Positions 48,170 through 57,693 are shown, counted from the stretch's first letter. The stretch is 64,000 nt of DNA from Phytopseudomonas daroniae (GCF_004327285.1 NZ_QJUI01000003.1:186001-250000); one strand, 5' to 3'. The notes: generated from the sequence alone by a model not told the origin. Translations and numbers: made by a program.

Positions 48170-49372
48170 CTAGAACGGCTGCGCCTGTTCCCGAACCACC
48201 TGACGAATAGTTTCCATCAGGGCCGCCGAAGCAGGCGAATGCAGGCAGCCGCTTCTGCAGGTCAGGCCGATCGGCCGAGTGGTTCGATTCAGCTGCAAGG
48301 TCAGGCCGCATAGTTCACCGGAGCGAATTTCATGCTCCAGTTGATGCATGGAGACCGCTGCAAGCATGTCGGAATTAAGCAGCAGGCCGCGGATGATCGC
48401 CAGATCGCCGCTCTCCACTACTGGCCAGGGGGCCGCCATGCCGGAGGCTTCGAAGCACGCGTCGAGAAGATGACGCGCTGGTGAGCCCGCACGCGGCAGT
48501 ACCCAGCGCGCCTGCTGCAGGTCATCCAGGACGACCCTTCGTCCAAGCAAGGGATGGCCGCGGCGTGCCAGCAACATCATCTCCTCGGTGAGCAGCGCCT
48601 CGCCATCCAGATCACTGGCATAGTCAGTCGAACGCAGGGCGCCAAAGACGAAATCCACATCACCGGTACGCAGCTCGGTAGCCAGAAGGTCGAAGGGGCT
48701 CTCGTTGGTGATCACCCGCACGCCCGGATGCTCGGCGGTCAACCGCGCAATGGCCTCCGGCAGGATGCGTGCTCGCCCCAGCGGCAGGGCGCCAACATGA
48801 ACGACGCCCCGCAGCGCACCCCGCATGGCGCTCAGGTCGGCACGGATATGGCGCAGTTCGTTTAGTGCCCGGCGGATCGGAAAGAGAATGTCGTGACTCG
48901 CCTGAGTCGGCTGCAGGCCTCGCGGCGTGCGCTCGAACAGCGAACACCCGCAGCCTCCTTCCAGCACCTTGAGCGCCGAGCTGACCGCCGGCTGGCTGAG
49001 ACCGAAATGACTGGCCACGGTCTGCATGTGGCGGGCTTCGCAGAGCTTCACGAAAATCTCCAGCCGCCGCGCCTGGAACAGATACAGCGGTTCCACAGGT
49101 GTAGCGCCGAGCGAGCGCGGTACCTCGCCCAGCTCCACCAGTACGCGACGTGCCCGGGGCAGGACGCAACCGCCAAAGTCGGTCAGCCGCATACCGTTGA
49201 CGTGGCGCTCGAACAGCGGCACCTGCAGCCAGGCCTCCAGTTCGGAAATCGCCCGGGTAACCACCGACTGCGCCCTGAACAGAGTCTCGGACGCGCGCGA
49301 CACGCTGCCCAGATCGGCCACGCGGACGAAGGCACGCACTTGCATCAGGTTTGGAAGCTCGTCTCGATTCAT
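48170..49372 (-). CDS. galR: LysR-family regulator GalR with two HTH domains
   Basis: Regulator of 400 residues, about 100 longer than usual LysR proteins. The first HTH (about 8-66: MQVRAFVRVADLGSVSRASE) is followed by a second LysR-type HTH (about 102-160: RRLEIFVKLCEARHMQTVAS, then GLSQPAVSSALKVLEGG), then the effector domain from about 185. It is divergent from galB and convergent with galA, as expected for the gallate regulator. The galR name is from context. Confidence 0.88.
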   Translation of the reverse strand: MNRDELPNLMQVRAFVRVADLGSVSRASETLFRAQSVVTRAISELEAWLQVPLFERHVNGMRLTDFGGCVLPRARRVLVELGEVPRSLGATPVEPLYLFQARRLEIFVKLCEARHMQTVASHFGLSQPAVSSALKVLEGGCGCSLFERTPRGLQPTQASHDILFPIRRALNELRHIRADLSAMRGALRGVVHVGALPLGRARILPEAIARLTAEHPGVRVITNESPFDLLATELRTGDVDFVFGALRSTDYASDLDGEALLTEEMMLLARRGHPLLGRRVVLDDLQQARWVLPRAGSPARHLLDACFEASGMAAPWPVVESGDLAIIRGLLLNSDMLAAVSMHQLEHEIRSGELCGLTLQLNRTTRPIGLTCRSGCLHSPASAALMETIRQVVREQAQPF

Positions 49373-49433
49373 CTGTACCTTCGGGCCGCGATCATGCTCA
49401 AAGGGGACTATGCACTTCGCCCCTGATCATCTC

Positions 49434-49453
49434 AATAAATAAAACGCATACCC
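49434..49453. promoter_or_regulatory. Candidate GalR operator in galR-galB gap
   Basis: AATAAATAAAACGCATACCC lies in the 157-base divergent gap, 61 bases from the galR start and 76 bases before galB. It matches 45359-45378 in 18 of 20 positions. Confidence 0.65.
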
Positions 49454-49529
49454 AAAAAAACTGAACGCATTAGTCCGCCCCCGCCACGCGGTGACATTCT
49501 GGGTTCCTCACCCACAGGAGCCATTCACT

Positions 49530-50264
49530 ATGCATGCACGACAAAAAACCGCCCTGGTGGTCAGTGCCCATTCCGCCGATTTCGTGTGGCGTGCAGGCGG
49601 CGCCATCGCCCTTCACGCTTCCCAGGGCTATGCCATGCACATCGTTTGCCTGTCATTCGGCGAGCGTGGGGAATCGGCCAAACTGTGGCGTAAGGGCGAA
49701 ATGACCGAGGAAAAGGTCAAGGCCGCGCGTCGCGAGGAAGCTCAGAGCGCTGCCGAGATTCTGGGGGCCAGTGTCGAATTCTTCGATATCGGTGACTACC
49801 CGATGCGCGCCGACAAGGACACTCTGTTTCGCCTCGCCGATGTTTTTCGCCGCGTGCAGCCGGAGTTCGTAATCAGCCACTCGATGAAAGATCCCTACAA
49901 CTACGATCATCCGTTAGCCATGAACTTGACCCAGGAAGCGCGCATCATTGCCCAGGCGGAAGGTTACAAACCGGGTGAAAAAATCGTCGGCGCCCCACCG
50001 GTGTACGCGTTTGAGCCACATCAGCCGGAGCAGTGCGAGTGGTGCCCAGATACCTTCCTCGACATCACCGAGGTGTGGAACAAGAAATACGCCGCCATTC
50101 AGTGCATGGCCGGTCAGGAACACCTATGGGAGTACTACACCCGCGTCGCTCTGCAGCGTGGCGTGCAGGCCAAGCGTAATGTCGGCATCACCAGTGCACG
50201 CAACATCATCTATGCCGAAGGGTTCCAGAGCGTATTCCCGCGGGTCACGGAGAACCTGGCATGA
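49530..50264 (+). CDS. galB: 4-oxalomesaconate hydratase GalB
   Basis: PIG-L/LmbE-fold zinc hydratase that adds water to 4-oxalomesaconate, giving 4-carboxy-4-hydroxy-2-oxoadipate. ATG 49530 follows ACAGGAG; an upstream frame start lies before this site. The 244 residues carry AHSADFVW (13-20), the metal motif corresponding to AHPDD, and [19 protein letters not shown]-type GalB is typical of the pseudomonad pathway and unrelated to LigJ. Its TGA overlaps the galC ATG. Confidence 0.9.
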   Translation: MHARQKTALVVSAHSADFVWRAGGAIALHASQGYAMHIVCLSFGERGESAKLWRKGEMTEEKVKAARREEAQSAAEILGASVEFFDIGDYPMRADKDTLFRLADVFRRVQPEFVISHSMKDPYNYDHPLAMNLTQEARIIAQAEGYKPGEKIVGAPPVYAFEPHQPEQCEWCPDTFLDITEVWNKKYAAIQCMAGQEHLWEYYTRVALQRGVQAKRNVGITSARNIIYAEGFQSVFPRVTENLA

Positions 50265-50977
50265 GTGCGCTGATAGGCAGAACCGGTATCGTCGTGCGCA
50301 ATATCCCTCGCGCTCAGCCGGACGTCATTGACGCCTTGGGTCGCCTGGGCGTCGCCACAGTACACGAAGCGCAGGGGCGCAAGGGTTTGTTAAACACCAG
50401 CATTCGCCCCATTCAGCAAGGCGTGAGCGTGGCCGGTTCGGCGGTGACCGTGCTGGTGGCGCCCGGCGATAACTGGATGTTTCACGTTGCCGTTGAGCAA
50501 TGTCGCGAGGGCGACATCCTGGTCGTAGCGCCCAGTTCGCCATGCTGCGATGGCTATTTTGGCGACCTGCTGGCTACCTCGCTGAAGGCCCGCGGCGTGC
50601 GCGCCTTGGTGATCGATGCGGGTATCCGCGACAGCCATACCCTGCGCGAAATGGGGTTCTGCGTATGGTCGAAGGCGGTCAATGCTCAAGGCACGGTCAA
50701 GGAAGTGCTCGGCTCTGTGAACCTGCCGCTGGTATGTGCCGGGCAGTTGGTAAACCCCGGCGATATCGTTATCGCTGATGATGACGGTGTGGCGGTGGTT
50801 CGGCTTGGCGAAGCCGAGCAAGTGCTTGAGGCCGCCAACAAGCGGGCCGATCTCGAAGAGCAGAAACGCCTGCGTCTGGCCGCCGGGGAGTTGGGGCTGG
50901 ACATATACAACATGCGCCCACGCCTGGAAGAAAAAGGCCTGCGTTACGTGGATAGCCTCGACGAATTGGATGCCTGA
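50261..50977 (+). CDS. galC: 4-carboxy-4-hydroxy-2-oxoadipate aldolase GalC
   Basis: Class II-like RraA-fold aldolase of 238 residues that splits the hydrated product to pyruvate and oxaloacetate. Features are [38 protein letters not shown] (in part) and [16 protein letters not shown], with the catalytic Arg-Asp of the family. The C-terminus is extended like other HMG/CHA aldolases. It overlaps galB by four bases. Confidence 0.92.
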   Translation: MSALIGRTGIVVRNIPRAQPDVIDALGRLGVATVHEAQGRKGLLNTSIRPIQQGVSVAGSAVTVLVAPGDNWMFHVAVEQCREGDILVVAPSSPCCDGYFGDLLATSLKARGVRALVIDAGIRDSHTLREMGFCVWSKAVNAQGTVKEVLGSVNLPLVCAGQLVNPGDIVIADDDGVAVVRLGEAEQVLEAANKRADLEEQKRLRLAAGELGLDIYNMRPRLEEKGLRYVDSLDELDA

Positions 50978-50978
50978 C

Positions 50979-52046
50979 ATGAGCCAAACCCGCATTCCCT
51001 GTCTGATGATGCGCGGCGGTACTTCCAAGGGGGCCTATTTTCTGGCTGATGACCTTCCAGATGACCCCGCTCTCCGCGATCAGGTGCTGCTGGCGGCCAT
51101 GGGCTCACCCGATAAACGTCAAATCGACGGCATTGGCGGTGCTGATTCTCTGACCAGCAAGGTGGCTATCGTCCGCAAGTCGCAACGCGAGGACGCCGAC
51201 GTCGACTATCTCTTTGCCCAGGTGCAGGTGGACGAACCGCGGGTCGATTACGGACAGAACTGCGGCAACATTCTGGCTGGCGTTGGCCCGTTCGCCATCG
51301 AGCGAGGCTTGGTGCCCGCCGGCAAGCCGTACACATGGGTGCGGATCTTCATGCAGAACACCGGCCAGACCGCTGTCGCCCAAGTACCCACTCCGAATGG
51401 CGAAGTGGAGTATGCCGGCGACACCAGGATCGATGGTGTGCCGGGTTCTGCTGCCGCCATGGTGGTGGAGTTCGCCGATATTGCCGGCTCCACTTGCGGG
51501 GCCCTGCTGCCGACTGGCAACGCCCGCGATACCTACGACGGCATTGAGGTGACGTGTATAGACAACGGCATGCCGGTGATTCTCTTGCGTGCCGAGGATC
51601 TGGGCTGCAGCGGCTACGAAAGCAGAGAGGAACTGGACGCCAATCACGCCCTGAAAGTACGTCTGCAATCCATTCGTTTGCAAGCCGGGCCACACATGAA
51701 TCTTGGGGATGTCAGCCAGCGCAATGTTCCAAAGATGTGCCTGGTCTCAGCGCCCCGTCACGGTGGAGCGCTCAATACCCGTTCGTTCATTCCTCATCGT
51801 TGCCACGCCGCCATTGGCGTGTTCGGAGCGGTGAGTGCAGCGGTGGCCTGCCTGGTCGAAGGCAGCATAGTCGAGGATCTGGCAAACAAGGGTACAGGCG
51901 ATCTTCGTCGCTTGTCGGTGGAGCATCCAAGCGGGGAATTTAGCGTTGATGTTCGCCTGCGAGATGGCCGAATAACAGGTTGTGGGTTAGTTCGCACTAC
52001 ACGTCTTCTGTTTGCTGGAGATGTATGCGTACCTCGGAATCTATGA
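50979..52046 (+). CDS. galD: 4-oxalomesaconate tautomerase GalD
   Basis: PrpF-fold isomerase of 355 residues that converts the keto to the enol form of oxalomesaconate before hydration. ATG 50979 gives MSQTRIPCLMMRGGTSKGAYF, the PrpF start with the catalytic cysteine region, then GGADSLTSKVAIV and GQNCGNILAGVGPFA. It begins one base after the galC stop. A 12-base palindrome TGATCCGGATCA overlaps the stop codon. No outer-membrane porin gene (galP) follows. Confidence 0.92.
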   Translation: MSQTRIPCLMMRGGTSKGAYFLADDLPDDPALRDQVLLAAMGSPDKRQIDGIGGADSLTSKVAIVRKSQREDADVDYLFAQVQVDEPRVDYGQNCGNILAGVGPFAIERGLVPAGKPYTWVRIFMQNTGQTAVAQVPTPNGEVEYAGDTRIDGVPGSAAAMVVEFADIAGSTCGALLPTGNARDTYDGIEVTCIDNGMPVILLRAEDLGCSGYESREELDANHALKVRLQSIRLQAGPHMNLGDVSQRNVPKMCLVSAPRHGGALNTRSFIPHRCHAAIGVFGAVSAAVACLVEGSIVEDLANKGTGDLRRLSVEHPSGEFSVDVRLRDGRITGCGLVRTTRLLFAGDVCVPRNL

Positions 52047-52133
52047 TCCGGATCATGAGCCGCTTTTTTAAAGCTCGGGTGATCTCGGCACTCGGTTCGT
52101 TACCGACCTTCTCTGGCGTCTGGCGCGTGCGGC

Positions 52134-52526
52134 TCAATCCTCGGAGCGGCCTGTAGCGTCACGGTCGTGCCTGTAGTGCGTTTTGAAAGGGAAGGCCGGT
52201 AGCCAGGATTCGCGGCGGGTCGTCCAGCTTTCGTAGGTTGGTACCAATTGGTCTGGCGCATCGAGGGCACCCAGGTGCACTTCGATTTCGTCTGCGCTAC
52301 GGGCGAAAACCGATGAGCCACAGCGGGGACAGAAAAAACGCCCGGCATAATCCTGTGTTTCGCCGCTGATGGTCACGGCATCCCGAGGGAATACGGCTGC
52401 AGCGTAGAAGAGGGCGCCATGGTGCTTGCGGCAATCGAGGCAATGGCAAAGACCGACCCGGTAGGGAGCCCCCGACGCCTCGATTCGAACGTTGCCACAC
52501 AGGCAACCGCCGGTGAATCGATCCAT
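52134..52526 (-). CDS. GFA/CENP-V family zinc protein
   Basis: A 130-residue protein with the GFA fold. Cysteines C8, C10, C27, C29 and C32 (GGCLCGNV, GLCHCLDCRKHHG) plus the FCPRCGSSVF pair form the expected zinc sites. Family members are annotated as glutathione-dependent formaldehyde-activating enzymes, but most are of unproven function. Convergent to galD and tail-to-head with mexL. Not obviously part of gallate metabolism. Confidence 0.85.
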   Translation of the reverse strand: MDRFTGGCLCGNVRIEASGAPYRVGLCHCLDCRKHHGALFYAAAVFPRDAVTISGETQDYAGRFFCPRCGSSVFARSADEIEVHLGALDAPDQLVPTYESWTTRRESWLPAFPFKTHYRHDRDATGRSED

Positions 52527-52687
52527 CCTGCACCTCCTCTGAAATCAAGCCGTCGGCATGGCCGGTCGTTTAAAGGGGCGAACCGGTATCCGCTCGCAAA
52601 TGCCGATTGTCGTGGTAAAGAAAGTAGCAGTTAAGCGACGACCAGGATGGCTTCTCAGCAGTTATGCGCCCTTGAGCGCATAAGCGT

Positions 52688-53323
52688 TCAAGGGCGATAG
52701 GCGCGCAGGAACATCTGCACCGCCGCCTGGGCGTGCTGCTCCTGTTCCGCTTCATTCTGAGGGGCGCCGCAGCCGATCAGCAGGCGGAAATTGGCGCAGC
52801 CTTTGAGCAGGGAAAAGAACTGATCCGCCGCCACCTTGGCCGACTCGATGCGCAACTGGCCATGCTGATCCGCCTTGTTCAGCAAACGCTCCATTTCCGC
52901 GAGCAGCCGCAACGGGCCGGCTTCGTAAAAGACTTTCGCGAGCAGCGGATCCTGAGTACCGAGGCTGGTCATCAGGCGATGCAGTTCGACGGATTCGGCG
53001 CTGTTGATCAGGCGACTGAAGCCGCTGGCGATGTTCAGCAGCACAGCCTCCACGGCGGCATTCTCGGGCAGCTCGAAGAACAGTTCGGGTAACTGCTCTT
53101 CGCACTTGGCCTTCACCGCTGCGCAGAACAGCGTCTCCTTGTCGGTGAAATGGCTATACACGGTCAGCTTGGATACACCGGCGTGGGCCGCAATGGCATC
53201 CATGCTGCTGCCGGCGTAGCCATAACGCAGGAACAGGCATTTGGCGGCTTCGAGGATGGCCTCGCGCTTGGCGGGATCTTTGGGGCGGCCGGGGCCGCTG
53301 GGGGGCAATGAAGTATTCGACAT
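52688..53323 (-). CDS. mexL: TetR-family repressor MexL
   Basis: Repressor of 211 residues. The N-terminal HTH covers about 20-66 (AKREAILEAAKCLFLRYGYA, then VSKLTVYSHFTDKETLF), followed by an AefR-like helical ligand domain. It is divergent from an RND adaptor-pump pair whose sizes (367 and 1028 residues) closely match what I recall for MexJ and MexK, and its own length matches MexL. The name therefore rests on context and size. Confidence 0.82.
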   Translation of the reverse strand: MSNTSLPPSGPGRPKDPAKREAILEAAKCLFLRYGYAGSSMDAIAAHAGVSKLTVYSHFTDKETLFCAAVKAKCEEQLPELFFELPENAAVEAVLLNIASGFSRLINSAESVELHRLMTSLGTQDPLLAKVFYEAGPLRLLAEMERLLNKADQHGQLRIESAKVAADQFFSLLKGCANFRLLIGCGAPQNEAEQEQHAQAAVQMFLRAYRP

Positions 53324-53332
53324 CGGGCTATC

Positions 53333-53389
53333 TTAATACTGGACTGGCGAGTACGCTATTTTTACTATACCGAGCAGTACAAGTATTAA
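53333..53389. promoter_or_regulatory. Candidate MexL operator region
   Basis: The 90-base divergent gap contains TTAATACT at 53333-53340 and its inverse AGTATTAA at 53382-53389, separated by 41 bases, with an inner pair of GTAC-centred half-sites (GAGTACGC, GCAGTACA). These are candidate TetR-family binding sites covering both promoters. Confidence 0.5.
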
Positions 53390-53413
53390 AAGTTTCCTGA
53401 AAGGACATTCATC

Positions 53414-54517
53414 ATGTTCCGCCATGCTCTGTCTCGCGTTGTGCCTGTCTGTCTTGTCCTGTCTCTGGTCGCCTGCAGCAATGCGGAGGCGCCACCGCCC
53501 GGCATTCGCCCCGCAATGGTGGCGCAGCCCCAATTGGCGGCGGAGTTGGTGGATACCTACCCTGGCGAGATAAGGGCGCGGCTGGAACCGGAACTGGCAT
53601 TCCGCATTGGCGGCAAGGTGACCAAGCGCCTGGTAGAGGTGGGGCAGCGGGTCGAGAAGGACGCGCCGCTGGCCGAGCTGGATCCGCAGGATGTGCGCCT
53701 GCAGCTAGATGCGTCGCGCGCCCAGGCGTTGGCGGCCGAAGCCAATCTGCAGTTGGCGCGGGCCGAGCGTGAGCGCTACCGCATCTTGCAGCAGCGGCAG
53801 ATGGTCAGTCAGTCGCAGTTCGATAATGCCGAAAACACTTTCCGCGCCGCCGAAGCGCGCCTGCGCCAGGTGCGTGCAGAACTCAACGTCGCCGATAATC
53901 AGGCAGGTTATGCCGTACTCAAGGCTCCGCAGAGTGGCGTGATCGTGCAGCGCAGCGCCGAGGTCGGGCAGGTGGTTTCGGCTGGCCAGACGGTGTTCGT
54001 GCTGGCGGCCGATGGCGAGCGCGAGGTGCTGATCGACCTGCCCGAACAGGTGATCAGAAGCCTGCGCATCGGCCAGGACGTAGCCGTGGAGCTGTGGTCG
54101 CAGCCGGGCGAGCGGCTGGCCGGTCGTATCCGTGAGCTGTCGCCCGCGGCCGATCCACGTTCGCGTACCTACGCCGCGCGCATCGCCCTGCAGCAGCGCG
54201 ATGCGCAAGTGGAGCTTGGCCAGAGCGCGCGGGTGTTCATCGCTCACAACGGCGATGTGCCGCTGGCGGTGCCGCTGTCGGCACTGACGGCGGAAAAGGA
54301 TCAGCCCTACGTCTGGGTGGTCGATCCGCAAACCTCGAAACTCAAGCGCACCGCGGTGCGGGTCGGCCCCTATGGCGAAAAGCTGGTGCCGGTGCTGGAG
54401 GGCCTGAAGGCCAGCGACTGGGTGGTGGTGGCCGGCGTACAGGTGCTGCTGGAAGGGCAGCAGATACGCCCGGTGGATCGGCAGAACCGCTCGGTAGACC
54501 TGGCGGCGAAGGAGTAG
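53414..54517 (+). CDS. mexJ: RND efflux periplasmic adaptor MexJ
   Basis: Membrane fusion protein of 367 residues. A lipoprotein signal ends LVACS with lipidated cysteine 21. Then come a barrel-sandwich (GGKVTKRLVEVGQRVEKDAP), a coiled-coil hairpin about 100-165 and the C-terminal beta domains. It links the pump to an outer-membrane channel; none is encoded here, so a channel such as OprM must be supplied from elsewhere. It overlaps nothing and is six bases from mexK. Confidence 0.85.
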   Translation: MFRHALSRVVPVCLVLSLVACSNAEAPPPGIRPAMVAQPQLAAELVDTYPGEIRARLEPELAFRIGGKVTKRLVEVGQRVEKDAPLAELDPQDVRLQLDASRAQALAAEANLQLARAERERYRILQQRQMVSQSQFDNAENTFRAAEARLRQVRAELNVADNQAGYAVLKAPQSGVIVQRSAEVGQVVSAGQTVFVLAADGEREVLIDLPEQVIRSLRIGQDVAVELWSQPGERLAGRIRELSPAADPRSRTYAARIALQQRDAQVELGQSARVFIAHNGDVPLAVPLSALTAEKDQPYVWVVDPQTSKLKRTAVRVGPYGEKLVPVLEGLKASDWVVVAGVQVLLEGQQIRPVDRQNRSVDLAAKE

Positions 54518-54523
54518 GCGTCC

Positions 54524-57500
54524 ATGTCTTTCAATCTTTCCGCCTGGGCGCTGCATCATCGTCAGATCGTCCTGTACCTCATGTTGCTGCTGGGCATCGT
54601 CGGTGCGCTGTCCTATTCCAAACTCGGCCAGAGCGAGGATCCTCCCTTCACCTTCAAGGCCATGGTGGTGCAAACCAACTGGCCGGGCGCCACGGCCGAG
54701 CAGGTGGCACGGCAGGTCACCGAGCGCATCGAGAAGAAGCTGATGGAGACCGGCGAGTACGAGCGCATCGTGTCCTTCTCGCGGCCCGGTGAATCCCAGG
54801 TCACCTTCATGGCCCGGGACTCCATGCACTCCAACGAGATTCCCGAACTCTGGTACCAGTTGCGCAAGAAGATCGGCGACATTCGCCATACGCTGCCGAG
54901 TGGCATCCAGGGGCCGTTCTTCAACGACGAATTCGGCACCACCTTCGGCAACATCTACGCCCTGACGGGTAGCGGTTTCGACTACGCGGTGCTCAAGGAT
55001 TATGCCGACCGCGTGCAGTTGCAGCTGCAGCGCGTCAAGGACGTCGGCAAGGTCGAGCTGGTCGGCCTGCAGGACGAGAAGATCTGGATCGAGCTGTCCA
55101 ACACCAAGCTGGCCACTCTCGGGCTACCGCTCAGAACCGTGCAACAGGCCCTCGAACAACAGAACGCGATGGCCGTGGCGGGGTTCTTCGAAACCGCTTC
55201 CGACCGTGTGCAGCTGCGGGTCAGCGGCAGTTTCGAGACGGTCGAGCAGATTCGCGATTTTCCCATCCGTGTGGCTGACCGTACCTTCCGCATCGGCGAC
55301 GTGGCCGATGTCAGCCGCGGCTTCAACGATCCCCCCGCGCCGCGCATGCGTTTCATGGGTGAAGATGCCATTGGCCTGGCGGTGTCGATGAAGCCGGGCG
55401 GCGACATTCTGGTGCTCGGCAAGGCGCTGGAGGGCGAATTCACCCGCTTGCAGAACAACCTGCCGGCGGGCATGCAGCTGCGCAAGGTCTCGGATCAACC
55501 GGCAGCGGTGAAGACCGGGGTCGGTGAGTTCGTCAAAGTGCTCACCGAGGCGCTGATCATCGTGCTGCTGGTGAGCTTCTTCTCCCTGGGCCTGCGCACC
55601 GGACTGGTGGTGGCGCTGTCGATTCCCCTGGTACTGGCGATGACCTTCGCCGCCATGTACTACCTGAACATCGGCCTGCACAAGATTTCCCTCGGTGCCC
55701 TGGTTCTGGCTCTGGGCCTGCTGGTGGACGACGCGATCATTGCCGTGGAGATCATGGCGATCAAGATGGAGCAGGGCTACGACCGTCTCAAGGCGGCGAG
55801 CTTCGCCTGGACGAGTACGGCGTTCCCGATGCTCACCGGCACGTTGATCACCGCAGCGGGCTTTCTGCCGATCGCCACGGCGCAGTCGGGCACCGGCGAA
55901 TACACCCGCTCGATCTTCCAGGTGGTGACCATCGCCCTGCTGATGTCCTGGGTAGCGGCGGTGATGTTCGTGCCTTATCTCGGCGCTCGCTTCCTGCCGG
56001 ATCTGGCCAAGCGTGCGGCGCAAAAACATGGCGGCAGCGATGCCGGGCATGATCCCTACAGCACGCCGTTCTACCAGCGTGTACGGCGTGTGGTGGACGG
56101 TTGCGTGCGGCGGCGCAAGACGGTGATCGTGCTGACCCTGGCACTGTTCGTCGGCTCGATTCTGCTGTTTCGCTTCGTGCCGCAGCAGTTTTTCCCGGCG
56201 TCGGGGCGGCTGGAACTGATGGTCGATTTCAAACTGGCCGAAGGCGCTTCGCTGGTCGCCACCGAGGCCGAAGTGCGGCGCCTGGAAGAGCGCCTGGCCG
56301 GGCATCCCGGTGTGGATAACTATGTAGCTTATGTCGGCACCGGCTCGCCGCGCTTCTATCTGCCGCTGGATCAGCAACTGCCTGCGACCAGCTTCGCGCA
56401 GATCGTGGTGCTGGCGAAAACCATCGAGGATCGTGAGGTGCTGCGCAGCTGGCTGATCGGCGTGCTGCACGATGAGTTCCCGAGCCTGCGTACGCGCATT
56501 TCTCGTCTGGAGAACGGGCCTCCAGTAGGCTATCCGGTGCAGTTCCGCGTTTCCGGCGAGCATATCGACGAGGTGCGCGGGCTGGCCCGCCAGGTCGCCG
56601 ACAAGGTGCGTGACAATCCCCACGTGGTCAACGTGCACCTGGATTGGGAAGAACCGAGCAAGGTGGTGTACCTGAACATCGATCAGGATCGTGCGCGAGC
56701 CCTGGGCGTGAGTACCTCCGACGTGTCGAGTTTCCTGCGCAGCGCGCTGAATGGCTCATCGGTCAGTGACTACCGCGAGGACAACGAGCTGATCGAGATC
56801 CTCCTGCGTGGCACGCCGCTGGAGCGTCAGGCTCTGCAACTGCTGCCGAGTCTGGCGGTGCCGACCGAGAGCGGCAAGAGCGTGTCGCTGTCGCAGATCG
56901 CAACCCTCGAGTATGGCTTCGAGGAAGGTGTGATCTGGCACCGTAACCGCCTGCCGACGGTGACAGTGCGCGCCGATATCTACGGGCCGCAGCAGCCAGC
57001 GACCCTGACTCAGCAGATCCTGCCGACCCTGGCCGAGGTGCGCGATAACCTCCCGGATGGTTACCTGCTGGAAGTGGGTGGCACGGTGGAGGATTCCTCC
57101 AAGGGGCAGGCCTCGGTGAATGCCGGTGTGCCGCTGTTCATCGTGGTGGTGCTGACGCTGCTGATGCTGCAGCTGAAGAGTTTCTCGCGTTCGGCGATGG
57201 TGTTTCTCACCGCGCCGCTGGGGCTGATCGGCGTGACACTGTTCCTGCTGCTGTTCGGTCAGCCGTTCGGTTTCGTCGCCATGCTCGGCACCATCGCGCT
57301 GTCGGGGATGATCATGCGCAACTCGGTGATTCTGGTCGATCAGATCGAGCAGGACAGAGCGGCGGGGCTGGATGCCTGGAATGCCATCGTCGAGGCGACG
57401 GTTCGGCGCTTCCGGCCCATCGTGCTGACCGCCCTGGCCGCGGTGCTGGCGATGATTCCGCTGTCGCGCAGCGTATTCTTCGGGCCGATGGCAGTGGCGA

Positions 57501-57610
57501 TCATGGGCGGGCTGGTGGTGGCCACTGCACTGACCCTGATGTTCCTGCCCGCACTGTATGCGGCGTGGTTCCGGGTGCAGAGAGACGACAAGCCAACGCA
57601 CACTGCATAG
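54524..57610 (+). CDS. mexK: RND multidrug efflux pump MexK
   Basis: Inner-membrane proton-driven exporter of 1028 residues with 12 membrane segments and two large periplasmic loops. The proton relay appears as GLLVDDAIIAVE in TM4, where the two consecutive aspartates are conserved, and the C-terminal half has GTIALSGMIMRNSVILVDQI. In the P. aeruginosa system the equivalent pump exports triclosan and erythromycin with MexJ. Substrates here are inferred only. Confidence 0.85.
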   Translation: MSFNLSAWALHHRQIVLYLMLLLGIVGALSYSKLGQSEDPPFTFKAMVVQTNWPGATAEQVARQVTERIEKKLMETGEYERIVSFSRPGESQVTFMARDSMHSNEIPELWYQLRKKIGDIRHTLPSGIQGPFFNDEFGTTFGNIYALTGSGFDYAVLKDYADRVQLQLQRVKDVGKVELVGLQDEKIWIELSNTKLATLGLPLRTVQQALEQQNAMAVAGFFETASDRVQLRVSGSFETVEQIRDFPIRVADRTFRIGDVADVSRGFNDPPAPRMRFMGEDAIGLAVSMKPGGDILVLGKALEGEFTRLQNNLPAGMQLRKVSDQPAAVKTGVGEFVKVLTEALIIVLLVSFFSLGLRTGLVVALSIPLVLAMTFAAMYYLNIGLHKISLGALVLALGLLVDDAIIAVEIMAIKMEQGYDRLKAASFAWTSTAFPMLTGTLITAAGFLPIATAQSGTGEYTRSIFQVVTIALLMSWVAAVMFVPYLGARFLPDLAKRAAQKHGGSDAGHDPYSTPFYQRVRRVVDGCVRRRKTVIVLTLALFVGSILLFRFVPQQFFPASGRLELMVDFKLAEGASLVATEAEVRRLEERLAGHPGVDNYVAYVGTGSPRFYLPLDQQLPATSFAQIVVLAKTIEDREVLRSWLIGVLHDEFPSLRTRISRLENGPPVGYPVQFRVSGEHIDEVRGLARQVADKVRDNPHVVNVHLDWEEPSKVVYLNIDQDRARALGVSTSDVSSFLRSALNGSSVSDYREDNELIEILLRGTPLERQALQLLPSLAVPTESGKSVSLSQIATLEYGFEEGVIWHRNRLPTVTVRADIYGPQQPATLTQQILPTLAEVRDNLPDGYLLEVGGTVEDSSKGQASVNAGVPLFIVVVLTLLMLQLKSFSRSAMVFLTAPLGLIGVTLFLLLFGQPFGFVAMLGTIALSGMIMRNSVILVDQIEQDRAAGLDAWNAIVEATVRRFRPIVLTALAAVLAMIPLSRSVFFGPMAVAIMGGLVVATALTLMFLPALYAAWFRVQRDDKPTHTA

Positions 57611-57615
57611 TCGAG

Positions 57616-57684
57616 AACCCGTAGGGTGGAACACGCTTCACCGTTCAACCAACGTTCTTCGCGCGCTCGATCCACCCTACGGTT
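57616..57684. repeat. GTAGGGTGGA hairpin between convergent mexK and DUF4197 genes
   Basis: AACCCGTAGGGTGGA (57616-57630) and TCCACCCTACGGTT (57671-57684) pair except for one extra base, around a 40-base loop. It may act as a two-way terminator and belongs to the same hairpin family as 35162 and 62739. Confidence 0.75.
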
Positions 57685-57693
57685 GAACCCTTC

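Noticed and set aside
43209-52526. Genomic island with integrase or tRNA attachment site
   Set aside because: No integrase, tRNA gene or direct repeats at the borders are visible; only gene order suggests acquisition.
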